From positions 62,001 through 126,000 of the forward strand of contig NZ_CP022412.2 of assembly GCF_002222615.2 (NCBI RefSeq): DNA of 64,000 nt, in the 5' to 3' direction. Shown piece by piece: positions 36,354 through 45,252 of this stretch. The notes under the pieces are model-generated. The model ran no database searches and was not told the DNA's origin. It saw only the letters and a program-made list of their open reading frames with translations. Source of the stretch: Bacteroides caccae. GTDB lineage: Bacteria; Bacteroidota; Bacteroidia; Bacteroidales; Bacteroidaceae. The position numbers and the translations under genes were made by a program. Each line of letters starts with the position of its first letter. The first letter of the stretch is position 1.

Positions 36354-37913
36354 ATGAAAACATATACTATAATTAAAGGATTTTTTGCCGTTGGCGTTTT
36401 ATCAGTTGTCCTTTCCGGATGTTCGGAAGATGCAATGGATAGAATAAATAAAGATCATGGACACACACAAAGCGTGGCTGGAAGATTTATCCTAACTGAT
36501 GTAATAACCTCTACCGCGTTTTCAAATGCAGGAGGAGACTTAAATACTTATCTATCTTCATATATTGAATATGAAGTAGGTGTTGACAATCAATTGTATT
36601 ATGCAGAAACCAGAGAAAGTGAACCGACATCATCTTCCACTTTCAATAATACATGGAACAACCTGTACTCAACATTAAAATCCGCCCGTATCATAATTAA
36701 CCAATGTAGTGATGGAGGGATAGATTACGGCAATTATACAACCAAAGGCATGGCCGAAGTATTAGCAGCCTACAACTGTGCATTAATAGCAGATATGTTT
36801 GGCGATGCTCCGTGCAGCCAAGCTGCCTTAGTTGACGAAAATGGTTCCCCCGTTTATCTAAATCCCAAAATGGATAAACAAGAGGATATTTATAAACAAG
36901 CAATGCAATATCTGGATGACGCTATTGCAGACTTACAACAAGAGGATTTAATAGATCCATCCAGTCAAGATTTACTTTACCAAGGAGATGCAGAAAAATG
37001 GCTCAAATTTGCATATGCCCTGAAAGCACGCTATACGATGCACCTACTTCAAAGGTCAACTAATAAAGACGCTGATATGGAGAAAGTGTTGGAGTATGTA
37101 AGCAAGTCTTTTAAAAACACAGAAGAACAGGCAGCATTCAGTGTATATGATGTCAATAACATAAATCCACTTTATGGTTTCTTCAAAGCACGTGCAGCAT
37201 TGGGAGCAAGCGAAAGCATGAGAAGCAAACTAGCTGAATATAATGACCCACGTCTGTCCAGGGCATTCATTACAAAACTAGACAAAGAGAAAGAAGGAAA
37301 AGCACAAGCTCCGGGGACTCCTGATACTGATGTATATGCACCTAGCGGAACACCGGAACAAGGAACCAGCAAATATGGTACATCTCTGTTTATGTATTCA
37401 GCAACAGCCCCTACTCTTTTAATGAGCTTCCATGAGTTAAAGTTCTTAGAAGCAGAAGCTTTATGCCGATTGGGACGTGATGCAAAAAGCGCCTTGAAAG
37501 AGGCTGTGGTAGCCGGATTGCTAAATGCAGAGAACAGTTTTAGTATTTCCAGAAAAGAATTGGGAAACACATTACTAAACCCAGCTAGCGCTATCACGGA
37601 AGAAGAAGCGAATAGCTATTTTGACAACACTGTAGAAGCTACATATACGAATGAGCCTCTGAAAACTACCATGATACAAAAATATTTTGCACTATGGGGA
37701 GCTTCCGGAGAAGCTACAGAATCTTATAATGACCTCCGTAGAATGACAGCACCTACTGAAAGTTTCATTCAATTACAGAATACCAAGCCTTTCCCCTTAC
37801 GTTGTCCATATGGCAATAGTGACACAACGACAAACGCAGAAGTGAAAGCTGCTTATGGAAATGGACAGTATGTTTATAACGAAAAAGTCTGGTGGGCAGG
37901 CGGTAACAGATAA
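36354..37913 (+). CDS. SusD/RagB-like surface lipoprotein, partner of the silent SusC
   Basis: This 519-residue protein has a lipoprotein signal (VLSVVLSGCSEDAMD) and SusD-type helices (GMAEVLAAYNCALIADMFGDAPCSQA, EKWLKFAYALKARYTMHLLQ, HELKFLEAEALCRLG). It starts 16 bases after the susC body and must share its transcript, so it should be off in the present orientation and on after inversion. It belongs to a different SusD branch from the left SusD. The ligand is unknown. A terminator follows directly. Confidence 0.9.
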   Translation: MKTYTIIKGFFAVGVLSVVLSGCSEDAMDRINKDHGHTQSVAGRFILTDVITSTAFSNAGGDLNTYLSSYIEYEVGVDNQLYYAETRESEPTSSSTFNNTWNNLYSTLKSARIIINQCSDGGIDYGNYTTKGMAEVLAAYNCALIADMFGDAPCSQAALVDENGSPVYLNPKMDKQEDIYKQAMQYLDDAIADLQQEDLIDPSSQDLLYQGDAEKWLKFAYALKARYTMHLLQRSTNKDADMEKVLEYVSKSFKNTEEQAAFSVYDVNNINPLYGFFKARAALGASESMRSKLAEYNDPRLSRAFITKLDKEKEGKAQAPGTPDTDVYAPSGTPEQGTSKYGTSLFMYSATAPTLLMSFHELKFLEAEALCRLGRDAKSALKEAVVAGLLNAENSFSISRKELGNTLLNPASAITEEEANSYFDNTVEATYTNEPLKTTMIQKYFALWGASGEATESYNDLRRMTAPTESFIQLQNTKPFPLRCPYGNSDTTTNAEVKAAYGNGQYVYNEKVWWAGGNR

Positions 37914-37940
37914 TTCATTCATCTGCAAACAACAAAAAAT

Positions 37941-37975
37941 CGGGTAGTGAGTAACTTTTCCACTACCCGGTTTTT
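37941..37975. terminator. Terminator between susD and marC
   Basis: CGGGTAGTG (37941-37949) pairs with CACTACCCG (37961-37969), followed by TTTTT. An A-run on the left side means it can also end the convergent marC transcript. Confidence 0.85.
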
Positions 37976-37983
37976 CACTATTC

Positions 37984-38643
37984 TTATTTTAAGACACCAA
38001 CCATCCCTTCTCTCACTATATCCACCAATATCGGTTTCAACCCACTGACGAAACATTCTACTGCGATCACCATTAAGATCAATCCCATAAGACGCATCAT
38101 TACATTATTCCCCGTCTCTCCCAAGACACTCACCAATTTCGTGGAAGCACGGAGAATAAAGAAAGTCAGCAGATAAATCAGTCCGATAGTTCCTATCAAA
38201 ATCCCTTTCATTTCGAAGTTGTGAGCATCCTGCATCAAAACAATAGCATTCGCTATCGCTCCGGGACCACACAACATTGGTATCCCGAGAGGAGTAATTG
38301 AAATATCATCAGCATAAGTTTTTATTTCTTCATCCTTCAACTTCATCGGCGTGTAGCGGGCTTGAAGCATATCAAAACCGATTTTGAAGATAATCACCCC
38401 ACCGGCAATACGAAATCCATCAGTAGAGATCCCGAAAAACTTAAAAAGAAACTGACCGGCAAAAACAAAAACCATTAATGTGACAAACGACACAATGGTG
38501 GCACGTTGCACGATAGACTGACGTTCCTTATCCGTCATTCCATGAGTCATTGTAAGAAAGACGGGCATTGTCCCCAAAGGATTGGTCAACGTAAAGAACG
38601 AAGTGAAACAAAGCAAGGCAAACGGGAGAAGTGTACTATCCAT
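37984..38643 (-). CDS. MarC family membrane protein
   Basis: This 219-residue protein has six hydrophobic segments and the family landmarks FFTLTNPLGTMPVFLTMTHGM at the N terminus and SITPLGIPMLCGPGAIANAIVLM in the middle. MarC proteins were once linked to multiple-antibiotic resistance, a link later withdrawn; their transport role is undefined. It is a single gene convergent with the switchable susD. Confidence 0.88.
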   Translation of the reverse strand: MDSTLLPFALLCFTSFFTLTNPLGTMPVFLTMTHGMTDKERQSIVQRATIVSFVTLMVFVFAGQFLFKFFGISTDGFRIAGGVIIFKIGFDMLQARYTPMKLKDEEIKTYADDISITPLGIPMLCGPGAIANAIVLMQDAHNFEMKGILIGTIGLIYLLTFFILRASTKLVSVLGETGNNVMMRLMGLILMVIAVECFVSGLKPILVDIVREGMVGVLK

Positions 38644-38705
38644 GGCAGTATCGCATTTTTATGCATTTATTAAACACGACAAAAATACGACTTAATCCAT
38701 AAAAT

Positions 38706-39401
38706 CTATAATAAATCTATCAAATCTTTCAAAGAATAAATGTGATAAGTAGGCTGAAAAGGAAATGAGGTACGACCGGTTACATTGTAAAAAGCCTGGT
38801 GCATCCCTATTCCATGTGCCCCGGTTATATCCGCTTCCCAACTGTCACCAATCATCAATGATTCGCGCAGTTCGGACTGAGTGGCGGAAAGAGCAAAGTT
38901 GAATATTTCAGGCCACGGCTTCAGTACCCCGAGATCTTCGGAAAGGATAACCTTTTTAAAGTAGATGTCTACGCCTGCTGAACGCATTTTACGTGATTGT
39001 AATTCCCGAAAACCGTTGGACAGTATATAAAGATTATATTTCGGAACCAGATACTCCAACACCTCTTTCGCATAAGGCATCAAACCGCTTTTGGTAGGAA
39101 TAATTGCGAAGAAATCTTCCGAGAACTTTTCAGCCAAGGTCTCATCCTCCACTCCTACCGCCTGCAAAGGATAAGAAAAACGTTGCCGGTTCAGTTCATC
39201 CTTCGTTATCTTCCCCTCACCATATTCAATCCAGAGTTCGGTATTCCGTTGCTGATAAATCGTATAATAATGATCGAACGAATCAAAATAACGTTCGAAT
39301 GAATATTTCCGATAGACTTCTTCAAAAGTATCGCGAGCATTACGGGAAAAAGCCCAGATAGTGTCGTCAAGATCAAAAAAAAGATTTCTATATTTCATCA
39401 A
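38706..39401 (-). CDS. HAD-family nucleotidase, YjjG type
   Basis: A 231-residue phosphatase of the haloacid dehalogenase superfamily. Motif I is FFDLDDTIW with the nucleophile and acid aspartates at 10 and 12. ILSNGF is motif II, a Lys in LKPWPEIF is motif III, and GDSWEADITGA is motif IV. The alpha-helical cap sits between residues 17 and 95. Its best fit is YjjG, which hydrolyses noncanonical pyrimidine nucleotides. It starts close to, but is not clearly in an operon with, the coiled-coil lipoprotein gene. Confidence 0.82.
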   Translation of the reverse strand: MMKYRNLFFDLDDTIWAFSRNARDTFEEVYRKYSFERYFDSFDHYYTIYQQRNTELWIEYGEGKITKDELNRQRFSYPLQAVGVEDETLAEKFSEDFFAIIPTKSGLMPYAKEVLEYLVPKYNLYILSNGFRELQSRKMRSAGVDIYFKKVILSEDLGVLKPWPEIFNFALSATQSELRESLMIGDSWEADITGAHGIGMHQAFYNVTGRTSFPFQPTYHIYSLKDLIDLL

Positions 39402-39432
39402 CAGTTACGGGGGTATATATAAGAAACAAAAA

Positions 39433-39475
39433 GCCAATGTGCTAATTTCTTGCATTCAGGAATCAGCACATTGGC
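39433..39475 (-). terminator. Terminator of the coiled-coil lipoprotein gene
   Basis: GCCAATGTGCT (39433-39443) pairs perfectly with AGCACATTGGC (39465-39475). On the minus strand the hairpin is followed by a T-rich stretch (complement of AAACAAAAA). Confidence 0.75.
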
Positions 39476-39496
39476 AATTCAAAAGAGGTGTCTACC

Positions 39497-40354
39497 TTAT
39501 TTTACCTGAATAACCAAGTATCTGGATATACTCCAGAATTCAGTAGGATTCGTAATCTTCAAAGTCAACTGACCTTTGTCATCTTTCACCAATTCGTAAG
39601 AACCGGCAGGATGAGTAGTCAACAACTCAGCACGTTTAGAGTACAACTTGATTTCTTTTGTTGTACGGATATCAATCTGAGTGAAATAATCCTTGTTGAA
39701 ATCAGCGCTTTTCAGCACATCACCACTTTGAAGAATTTTCTGGGCTTTCAGTTCGGATTTTGTTCCGAATACAAACCATGCAGCATTCAGGCTCTTATCC
39801 TGTTCGGCAACTGTCTTAGCTTTCGCTTCGTTTTCGGCAACCAGCGTTTCTTTGGCAGCAGATAGATCGCTTACAGCAGCATCCAGTTCCTGAATACGGA
39901 TATTCTTGGAAGCCAGTTCGGTTTGAAGTTCTTCGATACGTTGTTGTTTAGCATTCAATTCAGCAGTCAGAGCGGCAACCGCCTTTTTCATCTGAGCAGA
40001 ATTATAACTGCTATTTTTCAACTGAGCCTGCAATTTAGCAATCTGAGCTTTGTTTTCCTCCATCTGCTTGGAGATGAATTCAATATCAGAAGCGATTTGT
40101 TGTTTGGCACTAGCAGAATTTTCGGTAATAGTACCGCGCTGCAAGTCTACACGACTTTCGGCAGCATTGATCTTACGGAAACCTTCCTGAACTTCATTGA
40201 AAGTTCCCATCATATCATCCAGTTCAGCATTGCGCTGGTTCAGTTCCATCAACAGAGAGTCATTTTCAGCTTTCAGGTCCTTACTTCCACCTTTAAAGCC
40301 ATCACACGAAGCCAACATGGCTGCGCATACAAATAAAACTGCTAACTTTTTCAT
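39497..40354 (-). CDS. Coiled-coil lipoprotein of unknown function
   Basis: A 285-residue protein with a lipoprotein signal (VCAAMLASCDGFKGG), then a long heptad-rich region at about residues 28-190 (NDSLLMELNQRNAELDDMM, ITKLQAQL-like and ELQTELASKNIRIQELD stretches) that should form a coiled coil. A compact C-terminal domain of about 90 residues follows, with strands (TKEIKLYSKRAELLTTHP, SYELVKDDKGQLTLKI). Similar proteins are common in Bacteroidales, but I know no function. It follows rsmI by 34 bases on the same strand. Confidence 0.75.
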   Translation of the reverse strand: MKKLAVLFVCAAMLASCDGFKGGSKDLKAENDSLLMELNQRNAELDDMMGTFNEVQEGFRKINAAESRVDLQRGTITENSASAKQQIASDIEFISKQMEENKAQIAKLQAQLKNSSYNSAQMKKAVAALTAELNAKQQRIEELQTELASKNIRIQELDAAVSDLSAAKETLVAENEAKAKTVAEQDKSLNAAWFVFGTKSELKAQKILQSGDVLKSADFNKDYFTQIDIRTTKEIKLYSKRAELLTTHPAGSYELVKDDKGQLTLKITNPTEFWSISRYLVIQVK

Positions 40355-40388
40355 ACGTTTACGTTTTACGTTTTTAAATGAAGTTATT

Positions 40389-41063
40389 TTAATCGTCTAT
40401 TCCTGCTAATACTATCACAATCTCGCCCCGCGGTTCGGTAGCGGTAAAGTGTTCTATCAATTCCGCCAGACTGCCGCGAACCGTCTCCTCATGGAGCTTG
40501 GATATTTCACGCGACACGGTTACCTGACGTTCAGCTCCGAAATACTCGGCAAACTGAGTTAATGTCTTCAACAATCGGTGAGGCGATTCATAAAACACCA
40601 TTGTACGATGTTCTTCTGCCAATGCCTTCAATCGTGTCTGCCGTCCTTTCTTCTGAGGCAGAAACCCCTCGAAGCAAAACTTTTCATTCGGCAATCCCGA
40701 AGCTACAAGTGCCGGAACAAAGGCTGTCGCCCCCGGCAAGCACTCTACTTCGATACCGTTACGTACACATTCACGAACGACAAGAAATCCGGGATCGGAA
40801 ATTCCGGGCGTTCCAGCATCCGAAATTAACGCAACTGTTTCACCTGCCTTTATTCTATTAACAACACTTTCCACCGTTTTATGTTCATTAAATTTGTGGT
40901 GGGACTGCATTGCGTTCTTTATTTCAAAGTGTTTCAGCAAGATACCGGAAGTGCGCGTGTCCTCTGCCAGAATCAAGTCGACCTCTTTCAGAACTTTGAT
41001 AGCCCGAAAGGTCATGTCCTCCAGATTTCCTACCGGCGTAGGTACTACATACAACTTTCCCAT
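40389..41063 (-). CDS. rsmI: 16S rRNA (cytidine(1402)-2'-O)-methyltransferase
   Basis: It methylates the ribose of C1402 in the ribosomal decoding centre. The tetrapyrrole-methylase fold is evident from LYVVPTPVGNLEDMTFRAI at the N terminus, AEDTRTSG, LISDAGTPGISDPG (the SAM-binding glycine loop) and LPGATAFVPALVASGLP. The 224 residues are close to the family norm. It is 10 bases behind an uncharacterised acidic protein gene on the same strand. Confidence 0.95.
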   Translation of the reverse strand: MGKLYVVPTPVGNLEDMTFRAIKVLKEVDLILAEDTRTSGILLKHFEIKNAMQSHHKFNEHKTVESVVNRIKAGETVALISDAGTPGISDPGFLVVRECVRNGIEVECLPGATAFVPALVASGLPNEKFCFEGFLPQKKGRQTRLKALAEEHRTMVFYESPHRLLKTLTQFAEYFGAERQVTVSREISKLHEETVRGSLAELIEHFTATEPRGEIVIVLAGIDD

Positions 41064-41073
41064 ATATTTTTTA

Positions 41074-41679
41074 TTACGCTGATTGGTTAAAATACTTCTT
41101 TAACAACTCCAGAAAATCAATTGCTGCTTCATTTTCTTCGTTCATATCGGCTTTCGAGGAAAGAAATGCAACAGCAGTCTTGTAGGAGCTCATGACTGAT
41201 ATTTGTTCGATCACACGATTCATCAAGTCTGTATCTCCACCAAACAACTCGCGTGAGAAACGGAATGAATCATTCAGACTGATAGATTGACGTAACCCTC
41301 CGGCGGACAGTTTGATACTTTCTCCCAATACGGTCGGTTTACTCACCTCATCCTCAATAAATACAGACTCCTCTGTCACTGATTCATCAGCAACAGGTTC
41401 TTCCTCTTCCTCCTCAATTGTTTCTTCCACAACAGGAGGTTCCGGTTCCGCTACAAAAGTGTCTGATTCTTTATATTCTTCTACGATAGGAGAAGGCGGC
41501 AAACTTTCACAAACAGTATCCACATCCTGCAAGAGTTCATCCAAATGTCCCTGCATCCGTGTAATACTCCGCTTCAACAGTTCAGACAAAGTCTGAGTCG
41601 ACTCCTTTGAGAATGACTCCATGAGGTATTTCAACTCATGAACATCCAACTCGATATCTGTTAATAGCTTCTGTTTCAT
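41074..41679 (-). CDS. Acidic conserved protein of unknown function
   Basis: The 201 residues fall into three parts: a helical N terminus, a very acidic and Pro-rich linker (EEEEEEPVADES, about residues 70-110), and a conserved helical C-terminal block (SLNDSFRFSRELFGGDTDLMN ... ENEAAIDFLELLKKYF). That C-terminal block is widespread in Bacteroides proteins, but no function is known to me. It precedes rsmI by 10 bases and probably shares its transcript. Confidence 0.7.
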   Translation of the reverse strand: MKQKLLTDIELDVHELKYLMESFSKESTQTLSELLKRSITRMQGHLDELLQDVDTVCESLPPSPIVEEYKESDTFVAEPEPPVVEETIEEEEEEPVADESVTEESVFIEDEVSKPTVLGESIKLSAGGLRQSISLNDSFRFSRELFGGDTDLMNRVIEQISVMSSYKTAVAFLSSKADMNEENEAAIDFLELLKKYFNQSA

Positions 41680-41786
41680 GTCCGTCTATTATTTAATATG
41701 GTGCGAATGTAGGAATAATTTATGCAATAACTTAAAATAATGGATAATTTAACAGTTCTTGCATATTAAATTATGTACTAAAAAAC

Positions 41787-41833
41787 ATCCCCGAATGTAC
41801 TTTTCGGCAATGCAAAAAGATACATTCGGGGAT
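41787..41833 (-). terminator. Terminator of the susC-susD-phosphatase operon
   Basis: ATCCCCGAATGTA (41787-41799) pairs perfectly with TACATTCGGGGAT (41821-41833); the complement of the flanking A-run gives a T-tract on the minus strand. Confidence 0.85.
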
Positions 41834-41865
41834 ATTATCCATATTATCAGAATCGACAGTATCTA

Positions 41866-43704
41866 TTACTTATAGAAACCCAGAATTTTATCAAATAAGG
41901 ATGAGTTTTCAGCAAAACCGCAGAAATACTGTGAACAGGGGCCATAAGCATATAAAAGCGTTGGAATCCCTGTATGGTCATTCGTAAAGAAATTCCCAGT
42001 TACAGTTCCGGTTTTATAATCACCGTCCAATAAAGTCAATCCTCCCGTCTCATGATCAGAGAGTACAAGTATTAATGTTTCTCCGTTTTGATCGGCATAT
42101 TCGAGAGCTTTCCCCACCAAGCGGTCAAAAGACAGATATTCGTCCACCACTGTATACAAATCATTAGCGTGGCCGCCTTTATCAACTTTTGCTCCTTCTA
42201 TCATGGTGAAGAAACCTTTCTTACCTGCCGAAAGACGGGTTATCACTGTATTGAAAGATTCTTCTATCACCCGAAAATTCTTTCCATAGTCATCTCCTTG
42301 CAAACAGATAACACGCTGGTTTAAAGGAACCTGACTCAGCTGGGGCAATTGGTTACAGACTGCTATATTCTTCTCCCGCAATTGCTTCGTCAACAGACTA
42401 TCGTTTGCTGCAAAAGCCTCCACCGGTGCGGCTATCACCAGATCTGCAGGCGAAGTAAGCAAATCTTCCGCTATCTCTTGCCCCATGTCCCGTTCCGGTT
42501 GATGAGCATAGTAAGCGGAAGGAGTAGCTCCCGTGATTCCGTCATTACTGATGATTCCTGTCTGAACTCCTTTTGCGGCCAAAGCTTCCGTTATGTTTTG
42601 TATTTTATTACCCAGAGAGTCGGTACCGATACGGCGGTTACGGGTTTTCTGCCCGGTAGCCAATGCAGTTCCAGCTCCAGCCGAATCAGTCGTATAGTCA
42701 TTTGTCGGATTCGTTTTCAACAGTCCGATATTCTTCATTTGCATCAGATTCAGCTTGCCGCCATTAGCCGTAGCCGCAGCCCACATCTGCCCTTGCCCCG
42801 CACCGCCGTCGGAGATAAGCACAATGACATTCTTAGGCATTTTCTTGCTTCCGTCATTTTTATAGGTGGGTTGATAAATCTCATGAAACTTTCCCTTGCT
42901 GGTATAAAAGTTCTTCGGATAACGTTTCAGGAAATCATCCAGCAAAGCAGGATGGTCGGTATTCAGATAGTCCAATCCTAGTTTCATAAAAGTATTCCAA
43001 GCCGTTTTGGTATCGGGACACCCCCAGAAACGTGCCGCTTTCCCTTCGGCATGAGCTTTATCTATAAACGCTTTTACCTTGTTGTAATCGGTTTCTACCA
43101 TTCTTCCCAATCCGTTCCATTGAGTCAATGTCCGGAAAGAAGTACTCATCATAGGTATACGCAGGCTCTGTTCCGGCGTATAGATGAATCGGGGTCTTCC
43201 GTCGAAGAAAATAAAATCTGCGTAATTGGAAAATTCTTCCGGTGAAGGGAGAAAGCCACTGACAACCACCCGGACTGCCAAAGGATTCTTCTTTACATCA
43301 AAACAATCCCGATATTCCAATAGTTGCTGTTCCAACACCTTCATTGTTTCCTTATAATCTGTTTTCAAGTCAATCAGTAGCTGGAAGCTCTTTCCGTTCG
43401 GGTAACCGGAGCCGCCATTCATTTCAAATTGTTCCCTGATCGGATTCAAATAAAGATTCCGGAGTTTACGGGCTTTATTAATTTCATTCTCTTTATGAGC
43501 CACATACAACTCTCCGTCTACCAGAAACACATCAGCTTCGATAGAAGCACACCGTGCGGAGTATGCAGTATAAAAAGGTACATTCTGCAAATAATCATTA
43601 TGAGAATGTACATTCTCGACTGAAGAATAAACACGTGATTGAGCCGACAATAAACAAAAGGCCGACACGATCCACATTCCTACGATACTATATAACTTTT
43701 TCAT
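41866..43704 (-). CDS. GDPD-like domain fused to alkaline phosphatase
   Basis: An exported protein of about 612 residues with two catalytic modules. After a signal peptide (MKKLYSIVGMWIVSAFCLLSA), residues about 35-270 resemble the PI-PLC/glycerophosphodiester phosphodiesterase superfamily: VHSHNDYLQNVPF, SIEADVFLVDGELYVAHK with Glu and Asp metal ligands. Residues about 290-616 are an alkaline phosphatase: ISDGGAGQGQ, the serine nucleophile in TTDSAGAGTALATG, GGHANDLY and LSDHETGG for metal binding. The order suggests it opens a phosphodiester and then frees phosphate. It is the third gene of a susC-susD operon. I chose the second ATG because it begins the signal peptide; one 12 bases earlier abuts the susD stop. 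Confidence 0.87.
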   Translation of the reverse strand: MKKLYSIVGMWIVSAFCLLSAQSRVYSSVENVHSHNDYLQNVPFYTAYSARCASIEADVFLVDGELYVAHKENEINKARKLRNLYLNPIREQFEMNGGSGYPNGKSFQLLIDLKTDYKETMKVLEQQLLEYRDCFDVKKNPLAVRVVVSGFLPSPEEFSNYADFIFFDGRPRFIYTPEQSLRIPMMSTSFRTLTQWNGLGRMVETDYNKVKAFIDKAHAEGKAARFWGCPDTKTAWNTFMKLGLDYLNTDHPALLDDFLKRYPKNFYTSKGKFHEIYQPTYKNDGSKKMPKNVIVLISDGGAGQGQMWAAATANGGKLNLMQMKNIGLLKTNPTNDYTTDSAGAGTALATGQKTRNRRIGTDSLGNKIQNITEALAAKGVQTGIISNDGITGATPSAYYAHQPERDMGQEIAEDLLTSPADLVIAAPVEAFAANDSLLTKQLREKNIAVCNQLPQLSQVPLNQRVICLQGDDYGKNFRVIEESFNTVITRLSAGKKGFFTMIEGAKVDKGGHANDLYTVVDEYLSFDRLVGKALEYADQNGETLILVLSDHETGGLTLLDGDYKTGTVTGNFFTNDHTGIPTLLYAYGPCSQYFCGFAENSSLFDKILGFYK

Positions 43705-43716
43705 TCTATCTATCAT

Positions 43717-45237
43717 TTATCGATTAACATTTGTATTCCATTTCTGAGGTTGAAACCATACCATATCTGTTTCATTCACCATGCGTCCGATTTTCTCATT
43801 TGTCCATGAAATCAGATTCGGGTTGTTCTGCTCGTTATCCGAATAGATATAGCGCACGGGAATAGCACTTGATACCGATGTACCGACCTTCAACTCCGGA
43901 TACCCGGTACGCCGCCAATTTGCGAATGCCTCAAAACCATTCAGAAAACTATCAATCCATGCCTGTGTACCTATTTGTTTCAATGCTTCATTCTGAGCTG
44001 TATTCAATGCCACATCCGGACGTGCCAGATAGACGTCCACGTCATCAGAAGAAATAGCAGCCCACTTCTGCATAGAAGCTCTGATACCTTTGGCATATTC
44101 ATCGGCTGCATTCCCTGTTATCATACCTCGGATAATCGCTTCCGCTTTCAGAAACTGAAGTTCAGCAAAAGTCATCACGAAAGCACGGCTTTCGCTTCGG
44201 ATCATACTGCTCAATACTGAATAATCATCCTTATCAATCTCATTCTGCTCTGCCGCACTCAGTCCCGCCGGTTGCCCGCGATAGACAAAAGGTACAGAAG
44301 CATTTGCCCGATGTGCTTCAAAAGAATGCTTTGTCGGAGCAACATAAACCGGTAAACGAGGATCATCCTTGGTTTGCAGAGCATCTACTATGGCTTCACT
44401 TACCCGGAAATTATCTCCGAATATAACACCCGATCCGTCAGAAGGCAGGTTTTTAGGTTGTATATACCACTTGTAGAAATCAACGGTATTGTTATACACC
44501 AGTGTTGCCTGGTCGTCAATAGAAGTAAAGACGGGATATTCCTGTGCATTGTTGAAGATCGCAGCTATATCGGCAGACACATCTTTCTTCGCCGACTGGC
44601 GCATCAGGATACGTACTTTTAAAGAATTTGCATATTTACGCCATTTCACTGCATCTCCATTAAAAAGAATATCGTCACTAATAGTAGCGTCAGCCTTTAA
44701 TGACTTCAATAGCTGATTTGCAGTTTCAAGGTCGGCAAGCATTAATCGATACACTTCCTTCTGTTCCTGATAATGCGGAAATTCCAATCCGCTGACATCT
44801 CCTTTTCCAGCTTCATTATACGGAATATCACCATACGCATCCGTCATCAATGAGAGAACATATACTTTACAGATCAATCCCAATGCCTTATACTGAGGCT
44901 GATTGTTTTTCTCTGCAATATCAAGGATCTGATTAATATCCTTTACACTACGCATCGGAGCATTCCATTCTTCGCGGAAAGAAGCCCCGGTTATATTGAA
45001 ACGCCCGAAACTTTCGTTACTTCCTCCGATATAGTTAATGTGTTGGATAAACTGTCCGGCAGCTCCATTGCCACTACCCGTCATTGAAGAAACAGCAGTA
45101 CTGATAACAGTCGGCAAAAGAAGATTGGCAGGAACAGTCGGGGGATTATTGGGGTTGACATTAATCTCTTCGAAGTCACTACAACCACACACCAGTAGAA
45201 ATGCGGCAAGCAACAAAGTTATTTTATTTCTTTTCAT
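43717..45237 (-). CDS. SusD/RagB-like lipoprotein (SusD-like_2 type)
   Basis: This 506-residue protein has a lipoprotein signal (LLAAFLLVCGCSDFEEI) followed by NVNPNNPPTVPANLLLPTVIS, the hallmark opening of the SusD-like_2 group. Other helices (YKALGLICKVYVLSLMTDAYGDIPYNEA, VKWRKYANSLKVRILMRQS) fit as well. It pairs with the SusC encoded 15 bases upstream and is followed directly by the phosphatase gene, so the imported ligand may be a phosphorylated compound. Confidence 0.92.
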   Translation of the reverse strand: MKRNKITLLLAAFLLVCGCSDFEEINVNPNNPPTVPANLLLPTVISTAVSSMTGSGNGAAGQFIQHINYIGGSNESFGRFNITGASFREEWNAPMRSVKDINQILDIAEKNNQPQYKALGLICKVYVLSLMTDAYGDIPYNEAGKGDVSGLEFPHYQEQKEVYRLMLADLETANQLLKSLKADATISDDILFNGDAVKWRKYANSLKVRILMRQSAKKDVSADIAAIFNNAQEYPVFTSIDDQATLVYNNTVDFYKWYIQPKNLPSDGSGVIFGDNFRVSEAIVDALQTKDDPRLPVYVAPTKHSFEAHRANASVPFVYRGQPAGLSAAEQNEIDKDDYSVLSSMIRSESRAFVMTFAELQFLKAEAIIRGMITGNAADEYAKGIRASMQKWAAISSDDVDVYLARPDVALNTAQNEALKQIGTQAWIDSFLNGFEAFANWRRTGYPELKVGTSVSSAIPVRYIYSDNEQNNPNLISWTNEKIGRMVNETDMVWFQPQKWNTNVNR

Positions 45238-45252
45238 GATTTCTGTTGTTTA

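Noticed and set aside
42349..42981. A 210-codon plus-strand frame inside the phosphatase gene
   Set aside because: It is antisense to a gene with complete catalytic motifs and has the Arg/Ser/His-rich make-up of a spurious frame.
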